DNA of 51,898 nt from Algoriphagus sp. (GCF_024305035.1 NZ_JAMWZB010000007.1:1-51898), one strand, 5' to 3'; positions 32,319 through 42,041 are shown, counted from the stretch's first letter. Translations and numbers: made by a program. Notes: generated by a model not told the origin, from the letters alone.

Positions 32319-34025
32319 TTAGAGGTTCATTTTTTTAAGTTCGGATACCGCATGATCGGCCGCTCGGGCGGTGAGCGCCATGTAAGTCAAGGAAGGATTG
32401 ACACAAGAGGAAGAAGTCATGCAGGCACCGTCAGTAACATAGACATTTTCACATCCATGGACTTGATTGTTGCCATTGAGCACAGAGGTTTTGGGGTCTT
32501 TTCCCATTCGGGCAGTGCCCATTTCATGGATCCCAAAACCCATTTCGTGCTTGTTGTCAAATTCCATGACATCTTTCAGCCCTGCCCGCTCCAGCATTTC
32601 CTTGGCATCCTGTCGGGCCTGATCATTTAGCGCCAATTCATTGGCTTTCCACTCTGCATCAATAGAAAGGGTAGGTTGTCCCCATTTGTCCAATACCTCT
32701 TTATTGAGATACACCTGATTTTCATGGTAAGGAAGGCATTCGGAAAAACCGGTAATGAAAAACTCCCAAGGTCCGGGTTTCATCAGCCCATCTTTAAAGT
32801 CTCCACCAAAGGCTTCCTGATTGCTACCTGCCCCCCAACCGGCTCGACCTCCACCGCCTTGGAAGCCAAAACCTCGGACAAACTTATCTGACTGTGGCCC
32901 GTCTTGGAGATTGACATAGCGGGGAATGTAAATGCCATTTGGCCGGCGTCCTTTATAATATTGATCTTCAAAACCTTCTACGGTTCCCATAGCGCCTACG
33001 CGATAGGTATGGTCCATCAGGTTGTGCCCCAATTCACCAGAGTCATTTCCCAGACCATTTGGGAAGCGACTAGAGGTCGAATTCATCAAAATCTGAGTGG
33101 TGCTGAGCGTGGAAGCATTGACAAAGATGATTTTGGCTTTGTACACCATCTCTTCACTGGTCTCCGCATCGATGATGCGTACGCCGGAAGCTTTTCCTTT
33201 TTGCTCATCATAAACCACCGACTGCACAATAGAAAATGGTCGGATAGTCAAGTTGCCGGTTGCATTGGCAGCAGGAAGTGTCACCGCATTGGAACTGAAG
33301 TAAGCTCCATAAGGACAACCTCGATCACAGCGGTTACGGAACTGACATTTCCCACGGCCATTCAGCGGCTCAGTCAGGTGAGCGACACGGCCAATAATTA
33401 AATTCCGACCTTTGAAATCTTTCTCAATTCGCTCTTTCACGTATTTTTCAACACAGTTCAATTCCATCGGAGGTAAAAAATGGGAATCCGGCAATTGAGG
33501 CAATCCGATGGCCTCCCCACTGATTCCAGCATATTTCTCCACATGCGTATACCATGGCTCAATGTCTTTGTATCGAATCGGCCAATCTACCCCATGACCA
33601 TCTTTGGCATTGGCTTCAAAATCCAAATCTGACCAGCGATAGGTTTGCTTGCCCCAAAGCAGAGATCTTCCGCCCATTTGATGGGCTCGAACCCACATAA
33701 AAGGTTTGACTTCGGTATACGGATTTTCCAAGTCATTGGCGTGAAAGTGTTCATTGAAAGCACCGATAAATCCAGATCGGCCGCCTTTGGGGTGTTTGGC
33801 TTTTTGTTCTGGGGTGAGCCCGCCACGAAGCTCATGTTCCCAAGGGTCAAGCGTCATGGTGGGGTAATCGACCACATGCTCCACGATTCGTCCTCGCTCG
33901 AGTACGAGAGTCTTGAGCCCGGCTTCACAAAGTTCTTTTGCCGCCCAGCCTCCGCTGATTCCCGAACCGATGACGATCGCATCGTAAGTGAGATTTTTGT
34001 CGGCATCGATATTAAAATTGGCCAT
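32319..34025 (-). CDS. GMC family oxidoreductase
   Basis: 568 aa from ATG 34025 (MANFNIDADKNLTYDAIVIG); the longer frame upstream crosses the promoter. FAD-binding GSGISGGWAAKELCEAGLKT, VLERGR, and C-terminal HEMGTARMGKDP with VTDGACMTSSSCVNPSLTYM. Cys cluster CQFRNRCDRGCPYGAYF (about 260-276). Oxidises a sugar or alcohol, probably in the periplasm via the Tat-bearing subunit 3. Substrate unknown. Confidence 0.92.
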   Translation of the reverse strand: MANFNIDADKNLTYDAIVIGSGISGGWAAKELCEAGLKTLVLERGRIVEHVVDYPTMTLDPWEHELRGGLTPEQKAKHPKGGRSGFIGAFNEHFHANDLENPYTEVKPFMWVRAHQMGGRSLLWGKQTYRWSDLDFEANAKDGHGVDWPIRYKDIEPWYTHVEKYAGISGEAIGLPQLPDSHFLPPMELNCVEKYVKERIEKDFKGRNLIIGRVAHLTEPLNGRGKCQFRNRCDRGCPYGAYFSSNAVTLPAANATGNLTIRPFSIVQSVVYDEQKGKASGVRIIDAETSEEMVYKAKIIFVNASTLSTTQILMNSTSSRFPNGLGNDSGELGHNLMDHTYRVGAMGTVEGFEDQYYKGRRPNGIYIPRYVNLQDGPQSDKFVRGFGFQGGGGRAGWGAGSNQEAFGGDFKDGLMKPGPWEFFITGFSECLPYHENQVYLNKEVLDKWGQPTLSIDAEWKANELALNDQARQDAKEMLERAGLKDVMEFDNKHEMGFGIHEMGTARMGKDPKTSVLNGNNQVHGCENVYVTDGACMTSSSCVNPSLTYMALTARAADHAVSELKKMNL

Positions 34026-34351
34026 GTACAATAGGTTTTTTGGAGACCTAATTATAAGTATTTTTTTGATGAAATACAGGCCAGACAAATTCTGCGGAAT
34101 ATTTCTTGGAAAGGGCAAGAAGAAAAACTGAAGGATTCAAGAGGAAAAAAAATTCCAATCAAAATTAACTTCTCACTTTTCCAAAAAGAACTTTCACCTC
34201 ATAGGCGCTAAGAAAATGTGATACATCTTTCTGATTTAGAGCAATTAATCGTAAATTAAAAGAGCTTGATTTGACTTAATTTCCAAAATCAATTCTGGGT
34301 AAATCCAGAATCTCAATTTCAGGCAATATTTCACAATAAACCAAAGTAACC
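34026..34351. other. gene-free divergent promoter region
   Basis: Lies between the divergent GMC oxidoreductase and dodecin genes. AT-rich. The only clear structure is a 7-bp hairpin ATTCTGG/CCAGAAT at 34292-34311, about 40 nt upstream of the dodecin start. No gene seen. Confidence 0.5.
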
Positions 34352-34552
34352 ATGTCAATTGTCAAAGTAATCGAAATCATCGCCTCTTCAGAAAAAAGCA
34401 TCGAAGAGGCCATCCAAAACGGAATCACGGAAGTTTCAAAAACTGTTCGAAACATCGATTCAGTTTATGTCAAAGACATTAAAGCTCATGTAAAAGATGG
34501 GAAAATCAGCTCCTATGGTGTGATTTGTAATATTTCCTTCCGAGTGGATTGA
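34352..34552 (+). CDS. dodecin family flavoprotein
   Basis: 66 aa. VKVIEIIASSEKSIEEAIQN and SYGVICNISFRV match the small beta-alpha-beta-beta dodecin fold, including the ..GISEVS-like ITEVSKTVRNIDSV. Dodecameric flavin-binding/storage protein in the cytosol. Followed by a strong terminator at 34575-34591. The flavin-sandwiching aromatic (usually Trp in the centre) appears to be absent or replaced, so binding details are uncertain. Confidence 0.88.
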   Translation: MSIVKVIEIIASSEKSIEEAIQNGITEVSKTVRNIDSVYVKDIKAHVKDGKISSYGVICNISFRVD

Positions 34553-34574
34553 AATTAAAAATCAAACAACTAAG

Positions 34575-34591
34575 CGTGGTGTCTCACCACG
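34575..34591 (+). terminator. intrinsic terminator of dodecin gene
   Basis: 7-bp stem CGTGGTG/CACCACG with a 3-nt loop followed by nine T. Confidence 0.9.
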
Positions 34592-34672
34592 TTTTTTTTT
34601 GCCTTTTTGGGAAAAGGCAGCAGGTCTAAAGGAAAAGAACAGCTATTTTGCCAATTGATTACTTGAAATCTC

Positions 34673-34800
34673 AATGAAATCGAGCATGACGTACGTGTCA
34701 CACACTGGGATGATTATTATCGCGAGATTCCCCCGAGTGATCGGGGCATGCTATCCCGATAATCGGGACAAGTTGTGACCGCTAAAAAACAATTATAAAC
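34673..34800. repeat. intergenic repeat, copy 2 with inserted hairpins
   Basis: Same ends as the copy at 30931-31021. Between GCGAGATTC and GTGACCGC it carries ~40 extra nt forming two hairpins (CCCCGAGTGATCGGGG and TCCCGATAATCGGGA). Contains TGACGTACGTGTCA, near-palindromic. Confidence 0.85.
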
Positions 34801-34887
34801 AGATGAAATCGAGCATGACGTACGCGTCACACACTTGGATGATTATAATAGCGAGATTCCATGTGACCGCTAAAAAACAATTATAAA
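34801..34887. repeat. intergenic repeat, copy 3
   Basis: Directly follows copy 2 head to tail and ends 3 nt before the ATG of the GH13 gene, so it forms that gene's leader. Contains the palindrome-like TGACGTACGCGTCA. Confidence 0.85.
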
Positions 34888-34890
34888 CTC

Positions 34891-36750
34891 ATGAAAAGAA
34901 TAGTCACTTTTATGGTAATCTTGGTTGTGGTTCTATCCTGCCAAGCTCCAGAATCCTCAGAATCCGAGCCTATGAAACCCCAGAAAATAGTCGTCTATCA
35001 GGTTTTTACCCGACTTTTTGGCAATACCAATACCACCAACAAGCCTTGGGGAACCAAAGAAGAAAACGGTGTTGGGAAGTTTAATGACTTTACAGATACC
35101 GCCTTGGAAGAGATCAAAAAGCTCGGCGTATCCCATATTTGGTACACGGGTGTACCTCATCATGGCGTGATTGGGGATTTTCCGGAGATCGGGGTGAGTT
35201 CGGACGATCCCGACGTGATTAAAGGGAGGGCTGGTTCTCCTTACGCCGTTCGGGATTATTACCAAGTCAATCCCGACTTGGCCGTGGACGTGACCCAGCG
35301 AATGGAGGAGTTTGAGGCCTTGATCGCCCGTACGCACAAGCAGGACATGAAGGTGATCATTGACATTGTGCCCAACCATGTGTCTCGCTTTTATGAAGGG
35401 AAAAACAACCCGGCCGGAGTTCGTGATTTTGGAGCAGATGATGATAAATCAGTTGAATATTCCAAGGATAACAACTTTTACTACATCCCCGGAGAAGCTT
35501 TTCAGGTACCAGAACCCAAAAATGGCTATCAGCCACTTGGAGGAGAAAAACATCCATTAGCTGACGGAAAATTTGATGAAAACCCCGCCAAATGGACCGG
35601 AAATGGTTCACGTTTGGCACAACCCGACTTCTACGATTGGTATGAGACGGTCAAGATCAATTACGGAGTGAGTCCCGATGGGGAAAAAGATTTTGATGAG
35701 TTGCCTGCCGGAGCGGATTCTCTGGATTGGAAAGCGCATTATGACTTTTGGCGGGGAAAAGACGTGCCTGATTCCTGGAAAAAGTTCAAAGATATCACCC
35801 AGTTTTGGTTGGGAAAGGGAGTAGACGGATTCCGCTTCGACATGGCCGAGATGGTCCCGGTGGAATTTTGGTCTTATTTGAATTCCCATATCAAAAACAC
35901 CAAGCCGGATGCCTTTTTGATGGCAGAGGTCTATCAGCCTGCCTTGTATCGCGATTACATTTTCATGGGCAAAATGGATTACCTCTACGACAAGGTGGAG
36001 CTTTATGACACACTCAAAAACATCATTTACGGGCATGGCTCTACAGACAATTTACCCGCGATTTTTGAATCGCAGCGTGACACCGAGCATCACATGCTTC
36101 ACTTCCTGGAAAACCATGACGAGCAACGCATCGCAAGTCCGGAGTTTGCCGGAAACCCCTGGAAAGCCATGCCTGCTATGGTCGTGTCAGCCACCGTTTC
36201 CACTTCTCCAACGATGATTTATTTCGGGCAGGAAGTGGGCGAACCGGGGGCCGAAGATGCAGGTTTTGGTGATCCGAGCCGAACCTCCATTTTTGACTAC
36301 ATCGGGGTACCGCAGCATCAGAAATGGATGAATGAAGGAAAGTTTGATGGAGGGCAGCTATCGGAAAATGAAAAAGCGCTGCGGAACTACTATTCCGAAG
36401 TGCTCAACTTCACCCGGAACAGTTCGGCACTGATGGGAGAGTATCTGGAATTACATTCCTTCAACCGATCCCAAAACCCAGCCTATACCAACAAAGCCTT
36501 TGCTTTTGCCCGATGGGATAAGAGCCAAAAACTGATCGTAGTGACCAACTTCGATGAATTCCAATCCGTGAAAACAACGCTCAAACTTTCTCCGGAATTG
36601 CTGAACACTTGGAACTTAGAACTCGGCGAACGGGAAATCAAGGAAGTGATGTTTGGGAAAAAGACGACTAAACTTCGAGTGACCGATGCTGGAGCTGAGA
36701 TCGATTTGGACCTTGGGCCTTGGGAGTCGGCGGTGTTTGAGGTTAGGTAA
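34891..36750 (+). CDS. GH13 alpha-amylase family lipoprotein
   Basis: 619 aa. Lipobox VVVLSC at about 17. (Beta/alpha)8 signatures: VVYQVFTRLFGNT, DIVPNHVSR, GFRFDMAEM (catalytic Asp), MAEVYQPALY (catalytic Glu), FLENHDEQRIASPE (Asp). Acts on alpha-glucans or alpha-glucosides, probably anchored in the outer membrane or periplasm. Two tandem intergenic repeats form its leader. Specificity cannot be read. Confidence 0.93.
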   Translation: MKRIVTFMVILVVVLSCQAPESSESEPMKPQKIVVYQVFTRLFGNTNTTNKPWGTKEENGVGKFNDFTDTALEEIKKLGVSHIWYTGVPHHGVIGDFPEIGVSSDDPDVIKGRAGSPYAVRDYYQVNPDLAVDVTQRMEEFEALIARTHKQDMKVIIDIVPNHVSRFYEGKNNPAGVRDFGADDDKSVEYSKDNNFYYIPGEAFQVPEPKNGYQPLGGEKHPLADGKFDENPAKWTGNGSRLAQPDFYDWYETVKINYGVSPDGEKDFDELPAGADSLDWKAHYDFWRGKDVPDSWKKFKDITQFWLGKGVDGFRFDMAEMVPVEFWSYLNSHIKNTKPDAFLMAEVYQPALYRDYIFMGKMDYLYDKVELYDTLKNIIYGHGSTDNLPAIFESQRDTEHHMLHFLENHDEQRIASPEFAGNPWKAMPAMVVSATVSTSPTMIYFGQEVGEPGAEDAGFGDPSRTSIFDYIGVPQHQKWMNEGKFDGGQLSENEKALRNYYSEVLNFTRNSSALMGEYLELHSFNRSQNPAYTNKAFAFARWDKSQKLIVVTNFDEFQSVKTTLKLSPELLNTWNLELGEREIKEVMFGKKTTKLRVTDAGAEIDLDLGPWESAVFEVR

Positions 36751-36906
36751 AAATGTGAACCACGAAGAACACGAAAGTTTTTGGCTTCCCCAGTTTTACA
36801 AACTTGATAATACCATGATATTAAAATTTAAAGGAAAAGGCCTTGAAATTGAATTTGCGATCACAGGAATTCTAAAACCGTAAATCCAAAATCGAAGAAA
36901 TCGAAT

Positions 36907-37608
36907 ATGCCCCTGAAGAAAAAAGCAAGCCCTTGGATTTGGATTGTGTTTTTGGTGATCCTTGTAGCTTTTGGATCAGGATATTTAGTATTCAAATTCC
37001 GTCACCAATTGGATCGCAGATTGGGGGACTTTACAAGAAAGGCACCCCCTTTTACTGAAGCCTTGAAATTTGAGGGCGTGTTTTCTAATTTTTCGGAGGG
37101 AATTCTTGGGATCGATGTGTCTCAATATCAAGGTAAAATTGATTTTCCTGGCCTTCAGCTCCAATTGCAAAATCACCAAATTGAATTTGTAGTCATTCGG
37201 GCTACCATGGGAAAAGATGGAGTGGATGCCCGCTTTAAGCAAAACTGGGAAGGATTTCGCCCTCTCCCAGTCAAGCGTGGAGCTTATCACTATTATCGTC
37301 CCAACGAAAATAGTATTCTTCAGGCGCAGAACTTTATCAAAACTGCCCCACTCAAATCGGGGGATATGATTCCTGTGCTGGATATCGAAAAACATAGTAC
37401 CATTCAGTCTCGAGATCGATTACGCGAAGGACTAAAAAATTGGCTGAAGATCGTGGAGCAGCACTATGGAGTTAAGCCCATGGTTTACACAGGAGATCGG
37501 TTTTTCTGGGAAGTACTACACAATCAGGGCTTTGATGAATATCCGATTTGGGTGGCCAATTACAATACTATTGTCAAGCCAGAAACCGAAGACTGGACGA
37601 TATGGTAA
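36907..37608 (+). CDS. GH25 lysozyme-like protein, truncated by a stop codon
   Basis: 233 aa. One N-terminal membrane segment (WIWIVFLVILVAFGSGYLVF), then a GH25 barrel: GILGIDVSQYQGKIDF, FVVIRATMG, RGAYHYYRPNE, IPVLDIEKH (catalytic Asp/Glu), PMVYTGDRFFWE, YPIWVANYN. The frame ends at DWTIW-TAA where the family has WQF/WQY. Reading through the TAA continues the conserved end (FSEKGSLPGIGERIDLNV) for 49 codons to TGA 37758. A CAA to TAA change is the simplest explanation; last strand lost, so activity is doubtful. Confidence 0.8.
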   Translation: MPLKKKASPWIWIVFLVILVAFGSGYLVFKFRHQLDRRLGDFTRKAPPFTEALKFEGVFSNFSEGILGIDVSQYQGKIDFPGLQLQLQNHQIEFVVIRATMGKDGVDARFKQNWEGFRPLPVKRGAYHYYRPNENSILQAQNFIKTAPLKSGDMIPVLDIEKHSTIQSRDRLREGLKNWLKIVEQHYGVKPMVYTGDRFFWEVLHNQGFDEYPIWVANYNTIVKPETEDWTIW

Positions 37609-37702
37609 TTTTCAGAAAAGGGCAGTTTACCGGGTATTGGGGAACGGATAGATTTGAATGTATTGGTTGAGGGAAAAAAAGATTGGAGGAGTTGGTCATT
37701 CT

Positions 37703-38830
37703 TTAGTTTCCCAATATCCGATACAACTCCAGATTCAGATAATAATCTCCCCCGCTGATTCTTCGCTTTTCACACACCCCCAACTCGACCAACTGATTCA
37801 AATACTGCCGGGCGGTATTTTCGGCATAGAGCTTTTTGTCCACCAAGTGCTTGACTTTGGTGAAGGGTTGAGTGAAAATCGCCTCCAAAAGTGATTCCGG
37901 ACGGGCGATACTAGTTTGATTTTCCAAGACCTGAATAATGGCCTCCTTGGCATTGAGGATGTCGGTGATCTTTTGAAAGGTATCCTGAGACGTCTCTTCT
38001 ATCCCTCGGAACATAAACAGAAACCAGTCTTTCCAAGCCGCACGCTGAGTGACAGCCGCGAGATTGGCGTAGTACTGCTCCTTTTCTCTGAGGATATATT
38101 TACTCAGGTAGAGAATCGGCAGATCCAACAGTCCACTGTGAACCAAGTAATGAATGTTGAAAATCCTACCTGTTCGCCCATTTCCATCCCGAAAGGGGTG
38201 AATCGCCTCAAACTGCAAGTGTGCGATGGCCACTTTGATCAAAGGATCGATCTCGGGTTGCTGGACATCATTGACAAACTGGATCAAATTGTCCATCAAG
38301 TCTTCTAAGATACCTTCCCCACGAGGTGGCGTGTAGATGGGTTTCCCAGCATTCGGGCCGGAACCGCCCTGTCGGATGTAAGTTTGGGCAAAGGGTTTTC
38401 TCAGTCCATCCGTGTACTGCGTAGTAGTACGGTAAACCTGTTCAAAATAGCCCAAGTCGAATTTGCCTTTTTCAGTCAAGTACTCATGCCCAGACCAGAT
38501 GGATTCTCGGTATCGCAAAACCTCCTTTGCTGGTCCATCTATTTGGGTGGCCTCGTCACTATAAGCCTTATACAGTTCATCGTCTGTGGTGAAAATATGC
38601 TCAATCTCACTTGAAGCTTTGGCTTCTTGCAAACTGATCGTATTCACCAGAATCCCTTGATTGGGAATGGCGATGCTCCGCCCTTGAAGTTTACCCAAAG
38701 CCGCCTTTGCCTTTCCCAAACCTTCAAATACATCCAAATCCCGGTATAACGAGGCGTCGATTGGGAGTTTGGGTAGGTTATTCCAAGGAATAGTCCGGTC
38801 GGGATTGATTCGATAGTGCTGATCTGGCAT
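37703..38830 (-). CDS. Fic family protein (375 aa)
   Basis: Fic core motif HPFRDGNGRTGR (about 211-222) with catalytic His, and an N-terminal inhibitory-type helix ASSEIEHIFTT (about 74-84), so auto-inhibited class II. C-terminal winged-helix-like segment (TARQYLNQLVELGVCEKR). Transfers AMP or a similar group to protein targets. Its start codon overlaps the first of three 22-bp palindromes (38829-38994), suggesting autoregulation. Converges with the GH25 gene. Confidence 0.93.
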   Translation of the reverse strand: MPDQHYRINPDRTIPWNNLPKLPIDASLYRDLDVFEGLGKAKAALGKLQGRSIAIPNQGILVNTISLQEAKASSEIEHIFTTDDELYKAYSDEATQIDGPAKEVLRYRESIWSGHEYLTEKGKFDLGYFEQVYRTTTQYTDGLRKPFAQTYIRQGGSGPNAGKPIYTPPRGEGILEDLMDNLIQFVNDVQQPEIDPLIKVAIAHLQFEAIHPFRDGNGRTGRIFNIHYLVHSGLLDLPILYLSKYILREKEQYYANLAAVTQRAAWKDWFLFMFRGIEETSQDTFQKITDILNAKEAIIQVLENQTSIARPESLLEAIFTQPFTKVKHLVDKKLYAENTARQYLNQLVELGVCEKRRISGGDYYLNLELYRILGN

Positions 38831-38994
38831 TAAAATAGTCGAATTTTAATGTAAGGTAAGAAAACTGACCTTAAACGCAAGGTTAAAATCACAATTTGGC
38901 CTTAAAAATTCAAAATTTTAAGGCTAGTGATACTTTTTGACCTCAACGGTAAAGCCAGAAAAGTAGGTTGGCCTTAAAAAATTGGAATTTTAAT
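38829..38994 (-). promoter_or_regulatory. three 22-bp palindromic sites at exact 72-bp spacing upstream of fic
   Basis: Palindromes ATTAAAATagtcgAATTTTAAT (38829-38850), CTTAAAAATTCAAAATTTTAAG (38901-38922) and CTTAAAAAATTGGAATTTTAAT (38973-38994). Starts are 72 nt apart in both cases. Each is preceded by TGGC, and the intervening ~50 nt also align loosely (TGACCTT/TGACCTC), so these are degenerate 72-bp direct repeats with palindromic cores. Candidate operator array of the fic gene. Confidence 0.7.
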
Positions 38995-39009
38995 GTGAAC
39001 TGAAGATGG

Positions 39010-40092
39010 CTATTTCAAAGTAAGCCGATAAATGAAATACGATTCGGCATACTCCGGAGAAAGGCGATGTTTGAATGAGTCGGGAAGCCGATTGTAATTT
39101 TCTTCTATGGTTTCTCCCGAAATCCCAAAATACAAGTCTCCCTCAATGGTTACTTGAGGATGAAATAGCGGCATCAGGGAAACTGAATTGTCCACGATGC
39201 CGGGATAGACAGTCAGCTGATTGGTTTTGAAGCCCATTAAGCCAACACTCCTTTTGCTTTTATTATTTGGGAGAAATAGGACCCTGTCCGCATCCAGCGC
39301 ATAAATCTCACCTTAGAGGTAATTGTAATTTCGTTCGTTGATAAAATCCAGCATTTCCAAAGGATGTTGAATTTGGAGATAACATTCATTGCTTACTGCA
39401 TTTGCTCCAAAATCGACATGAAAAAGTGGATTGAAACTTCCAATTTCATAGCTGTAGACGGTGTCATTGAATGCTCTGGAGAACAGAACCTTTTCTCCCC
39501 ACTTTGCAAAAGGTGAAAATGTTTGATTATAAAAGCCATATCGGTTTTTATCGATTGGCATATAATAATTTATCCCATTTGGTCCGTAGGTGATAATGTC
39601 CCAATCTGCATCGCGGCCTCCATTCGTATGTGCAATTGAATCCCTGCCCACTTGAAAATGAAATTTTGCTTCGACAGAGAGTTCTTCGGATCCGATTTCT
39701 TTCAAATCCTCGTCAAACCACGTGATTTGCTTTCCGAAGGTAATGACGCCAACTCGCTAATCTTTGGTGACTACCTGTGAGATAGCATCAGCATTTAGCT
39801 TGTCATCATTCCCGAAATCCATACTTTTTCGAAGATTTCCTTTGAAATCCACTTGGTGCAGCGTAGTCACCAATCCTTCTTCAAGCAGATAGTAGTATCG
39901 ATCTGATTTCAAGGTTGTCGGATAGCTTGTGATCGGATACTTGGTTTTGACTTCAAGAATCTCCAGATTTTTGCCTATTTCGGATACTAAAAGGGCTTTC
40001 TCCGAATAGATTGGCTTATACGAGATTGTGGATTCTTTTTCGGAGCATGCACTTAAAATGAAAAAGACCAAAAGAAAAATCGCTCGATACAT
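39010..40092 (-). pseudogene. beta-propeller lipoprotein pseudogene with two in-frame stops
   Basis: One frame from ATG 40092 (MYRAIFLLVFFILSAC, lipobox) to 39010 aligns end to end with the intact protein at 43751-44836 (e.g. FYNQTFSPFAKW, FNPLFHVDFGANAV, PDSFKHRLSPEYAESYFIY). It is interrupted by TAG at 39757-39759 and TAA at 39313-39315 without frameshift. An IS701-like remnant lies ~120 nt upstream and probably replaced its leader and any peptide gene. Confidence 0.85.
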
Positions 40093-40217
40093 AAGTGGTA
40101 AAATTGATGGACACTTAAGTTAGTTGAAAAAATCGGAAAAGTCCTTTACATCACCTTGTAGGAAGTGTAATCGAGAAGGGACAAAACTAACTCCACAGGG
40201 TTCGCTCGGGTATCTTC

Positions 40218-41760
40218 CTAATACTACTTTACGACTTTAAGATCTTCTTCTGGCGGGTAATGTCGATCGATGTCTTGTTGTCGTTTTAAGTGCCGTATTT
40301 TCATCTGGTCCCACTCTATCTGGAATTGTTGGGGAGTTCCAAACATGGAAACGATCATTAGGATTTTATAATCTCTGACACTGAGTTAGGGGATATCCAC
40401 TCCGTTTTCAATCCGTTTGTTCCTCATGAAAAGTGTGGCCATGAACACCAACGCATGGTGATGGTGCCATCCAATCCATTTTCTCACCTGGTAATTGGAT
40501 AGTCCCAATTCATTTTTACTATCGTCGAATGTGCACTACCCAGAAGCGTTAGGATTGAAAATAGGCATACTCTTGGGCCGTGTAGGCCTCCAGTTCCCCG
40601 TTGCTGAAACTGAACATGGTCTTGGGTTTATCTCTTTCGGTTCGGGTTATGAGAAAAAGTCCGTCTCCTTGCTTGGGCATCCTTTCGGTTCCATGACCAT
40701 ACAGCACATTTGTGGACCCGCAAACAGAGCCATCCTTTGGTCGTTTTTCTGACCTTCACCTGTTCCCAGTCGTTTTCCGACAGCTTAGTCAGGTAATCAT
40801 CCAATCGCTCCGCTTGCCGGTCAGGTTTGGGGTGCTTGGGCTTGCGTCCCCGGTTACCTTGGTCTAACGGTACTGCCAGGACCGGTTCTTCGAAGAAGAC
40901 GGTCTCGTCGTTGTGAACGTCCAGCACAAACAACAGCCCCCGCTTGTCCAGTCCGGAGCAGAGTATATCGCTGTGTCCGTAAAGGCCATCCGCACCAACC
41001 CAGTCGAAGGCTACTCCATGAGCAATACATTCGTCTACAAGCGCTAGGGCAAGTTGCGGCTTGGTCCTGAATATCCGCTCGGTGTTGGGAATACCGGCTT
41101 TGTCGCAGCGGTTTTTATCTTCCACCCAGTTCTTTGGAAGAAAAAGCTTCTCATTAACCAGCGTGGCGAACGTATCGTTGCACAGGGAGGCATAAACGCC
41201 CACCTGACAGTTGTCCACCTTACCGACAGACCTGCGTACTGCCGGGAAACTCCAACGGACATTTTCCCCTTTTTCACATGAGAAGACTCGTCCACTATCA
41301 GTCCGGTTGGCTTGCCATTCTTCTGCTTTTGGCAGGCCAATACTTCGGAGGCTTGGAGCTGGAGCTTTTTCAATACAGCAGCGTGATCCCATGTTGAATT
41401 GGAGATAAATTGTTGGTACCTGCGGTATTCGCCTTGATCTATAGCTTCTTCCATTCTTTCCAAATTAGCGGTATTTTTTTTACATGCGATAAGTCCCAAA
41501 ATATATTCCAGGGCAGTGGAAGAATTGTCATAGCGATGGCATAAAAATTCAGGCCGATAGCGGCGAATGAATTGACCAAGATTACTTGCTGATTCAGAGA
41601 GGATTGACTTGTAATCAAATTTTTTTTATCCGATTGAAATGGCATGGTCAATTTCAATCGGCGGGGTTAAAACTGATTTATTTGTTTCCTTAGGGTACTG
41701 CTTTCAACCTAGTTTTACAACCCCAGAAACACTATTTTTAACTTCGTAAAGTAGTATTAG
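40218..41760 (-). mobile_element. IS701-like insertion sequence remnant
   Basis: Perfect 16-bp terminal inverted repeats CTAATACTACTTTACG (40218-40233) and its complement (41745-41760) bound a 1.54-kb element with a decayed transposase. Imperfect pairing continues a few nt outward. No clear target-site duplication is visible. Confidence 0.8.
40224..41645 (-). pseudogene. IS701-family transposase pseudogene
   Basis: From ATG 41645 (MPFQSDKKNLITSQ) to TAG 40224, homologous blocks occur in several frames: GKPTGLIVDESSHVKKGK with SVGVSRQYAG (DDE first Asp), GKVDNCQVGVYASL, FDWVGADGLYGHSD, YQVRKWIGWHHHHALV, and RDYKILMIVSMFGTPQQF near the end. At least three frameshifts and an in-frame stop. Inactive. 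Confidence 0.85.
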
Positions 41761-41789
41761 AGAAGAATTGAATTAGAGGGGTCACTTTT

Positions 41790-42041
41790 TTATAATTGAT
41801 CTTTATTAAAAATTTTTAATATCTGATCAACCACCATTTCTCTATCTTCCTTTGAAGTGTAAAAGAATCCAATTTGATTTCCTTCTATATCTTCAATTAG
41901 GTCCATAAGATTTTTATTATTGTTTACACACTCAATAATTTCATCCACATACCTTAAATATTCATTATCAAGATCATTTCCTCTTACACCTATTGGGTTC
42001 CAAATTTTAAGAATCTCATTTATTTTATAATTAATATCCAT
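41790..42041 (-). CDS. DUF1871-like small protein, candidate immunity protein (83 aa)
   Basis: MDINYKINEILKIWNPIGV, DNEYLRYVDEIIECV, LMDLIEDIEG, VVDQILKIF: all-helical acidic protein with the WNPIGV...DEY/EY pattern of DUF1871-type proteins, which are often found as immunity proteins beside polymorphic toxins. Its ATG directly follows the stop of the large exported protein (TAAATG), so translation is coupled. AT-rich like the toxin tail. No signal peptide, so cytosolic as an immunity protein should be. Confidence 0.7.
   Translation of the reverse strand: MDINYKINEILKIWNPIGVRGNDLDNEYLRYVDEIIECVNNNKNLMDLIEDIEGNQIGFFYTSKEDREMVVDQILKIFNKDQL

Noticed and set aside
38829..38994. CRISPR array or plasmid iterons
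   Set aside because: Only three palindromes, diverged between copies, 50-nt spacers that resemble each other, no cas or rep gene nearby.
39313..39759. Stop-codon reassignment or programmed read-through in the propeller gene
   Set aside because: Two different stops (TAG and TAA) in one gene, both used as normal terminators elsewhere in the window; simple pseudogenisation is more likely.
40210..41770. Target-site duplication flanking the IS701-like remnant
   Set aside because: No clear matching direct repeat immediately outside the 16-bp terminal repeats.
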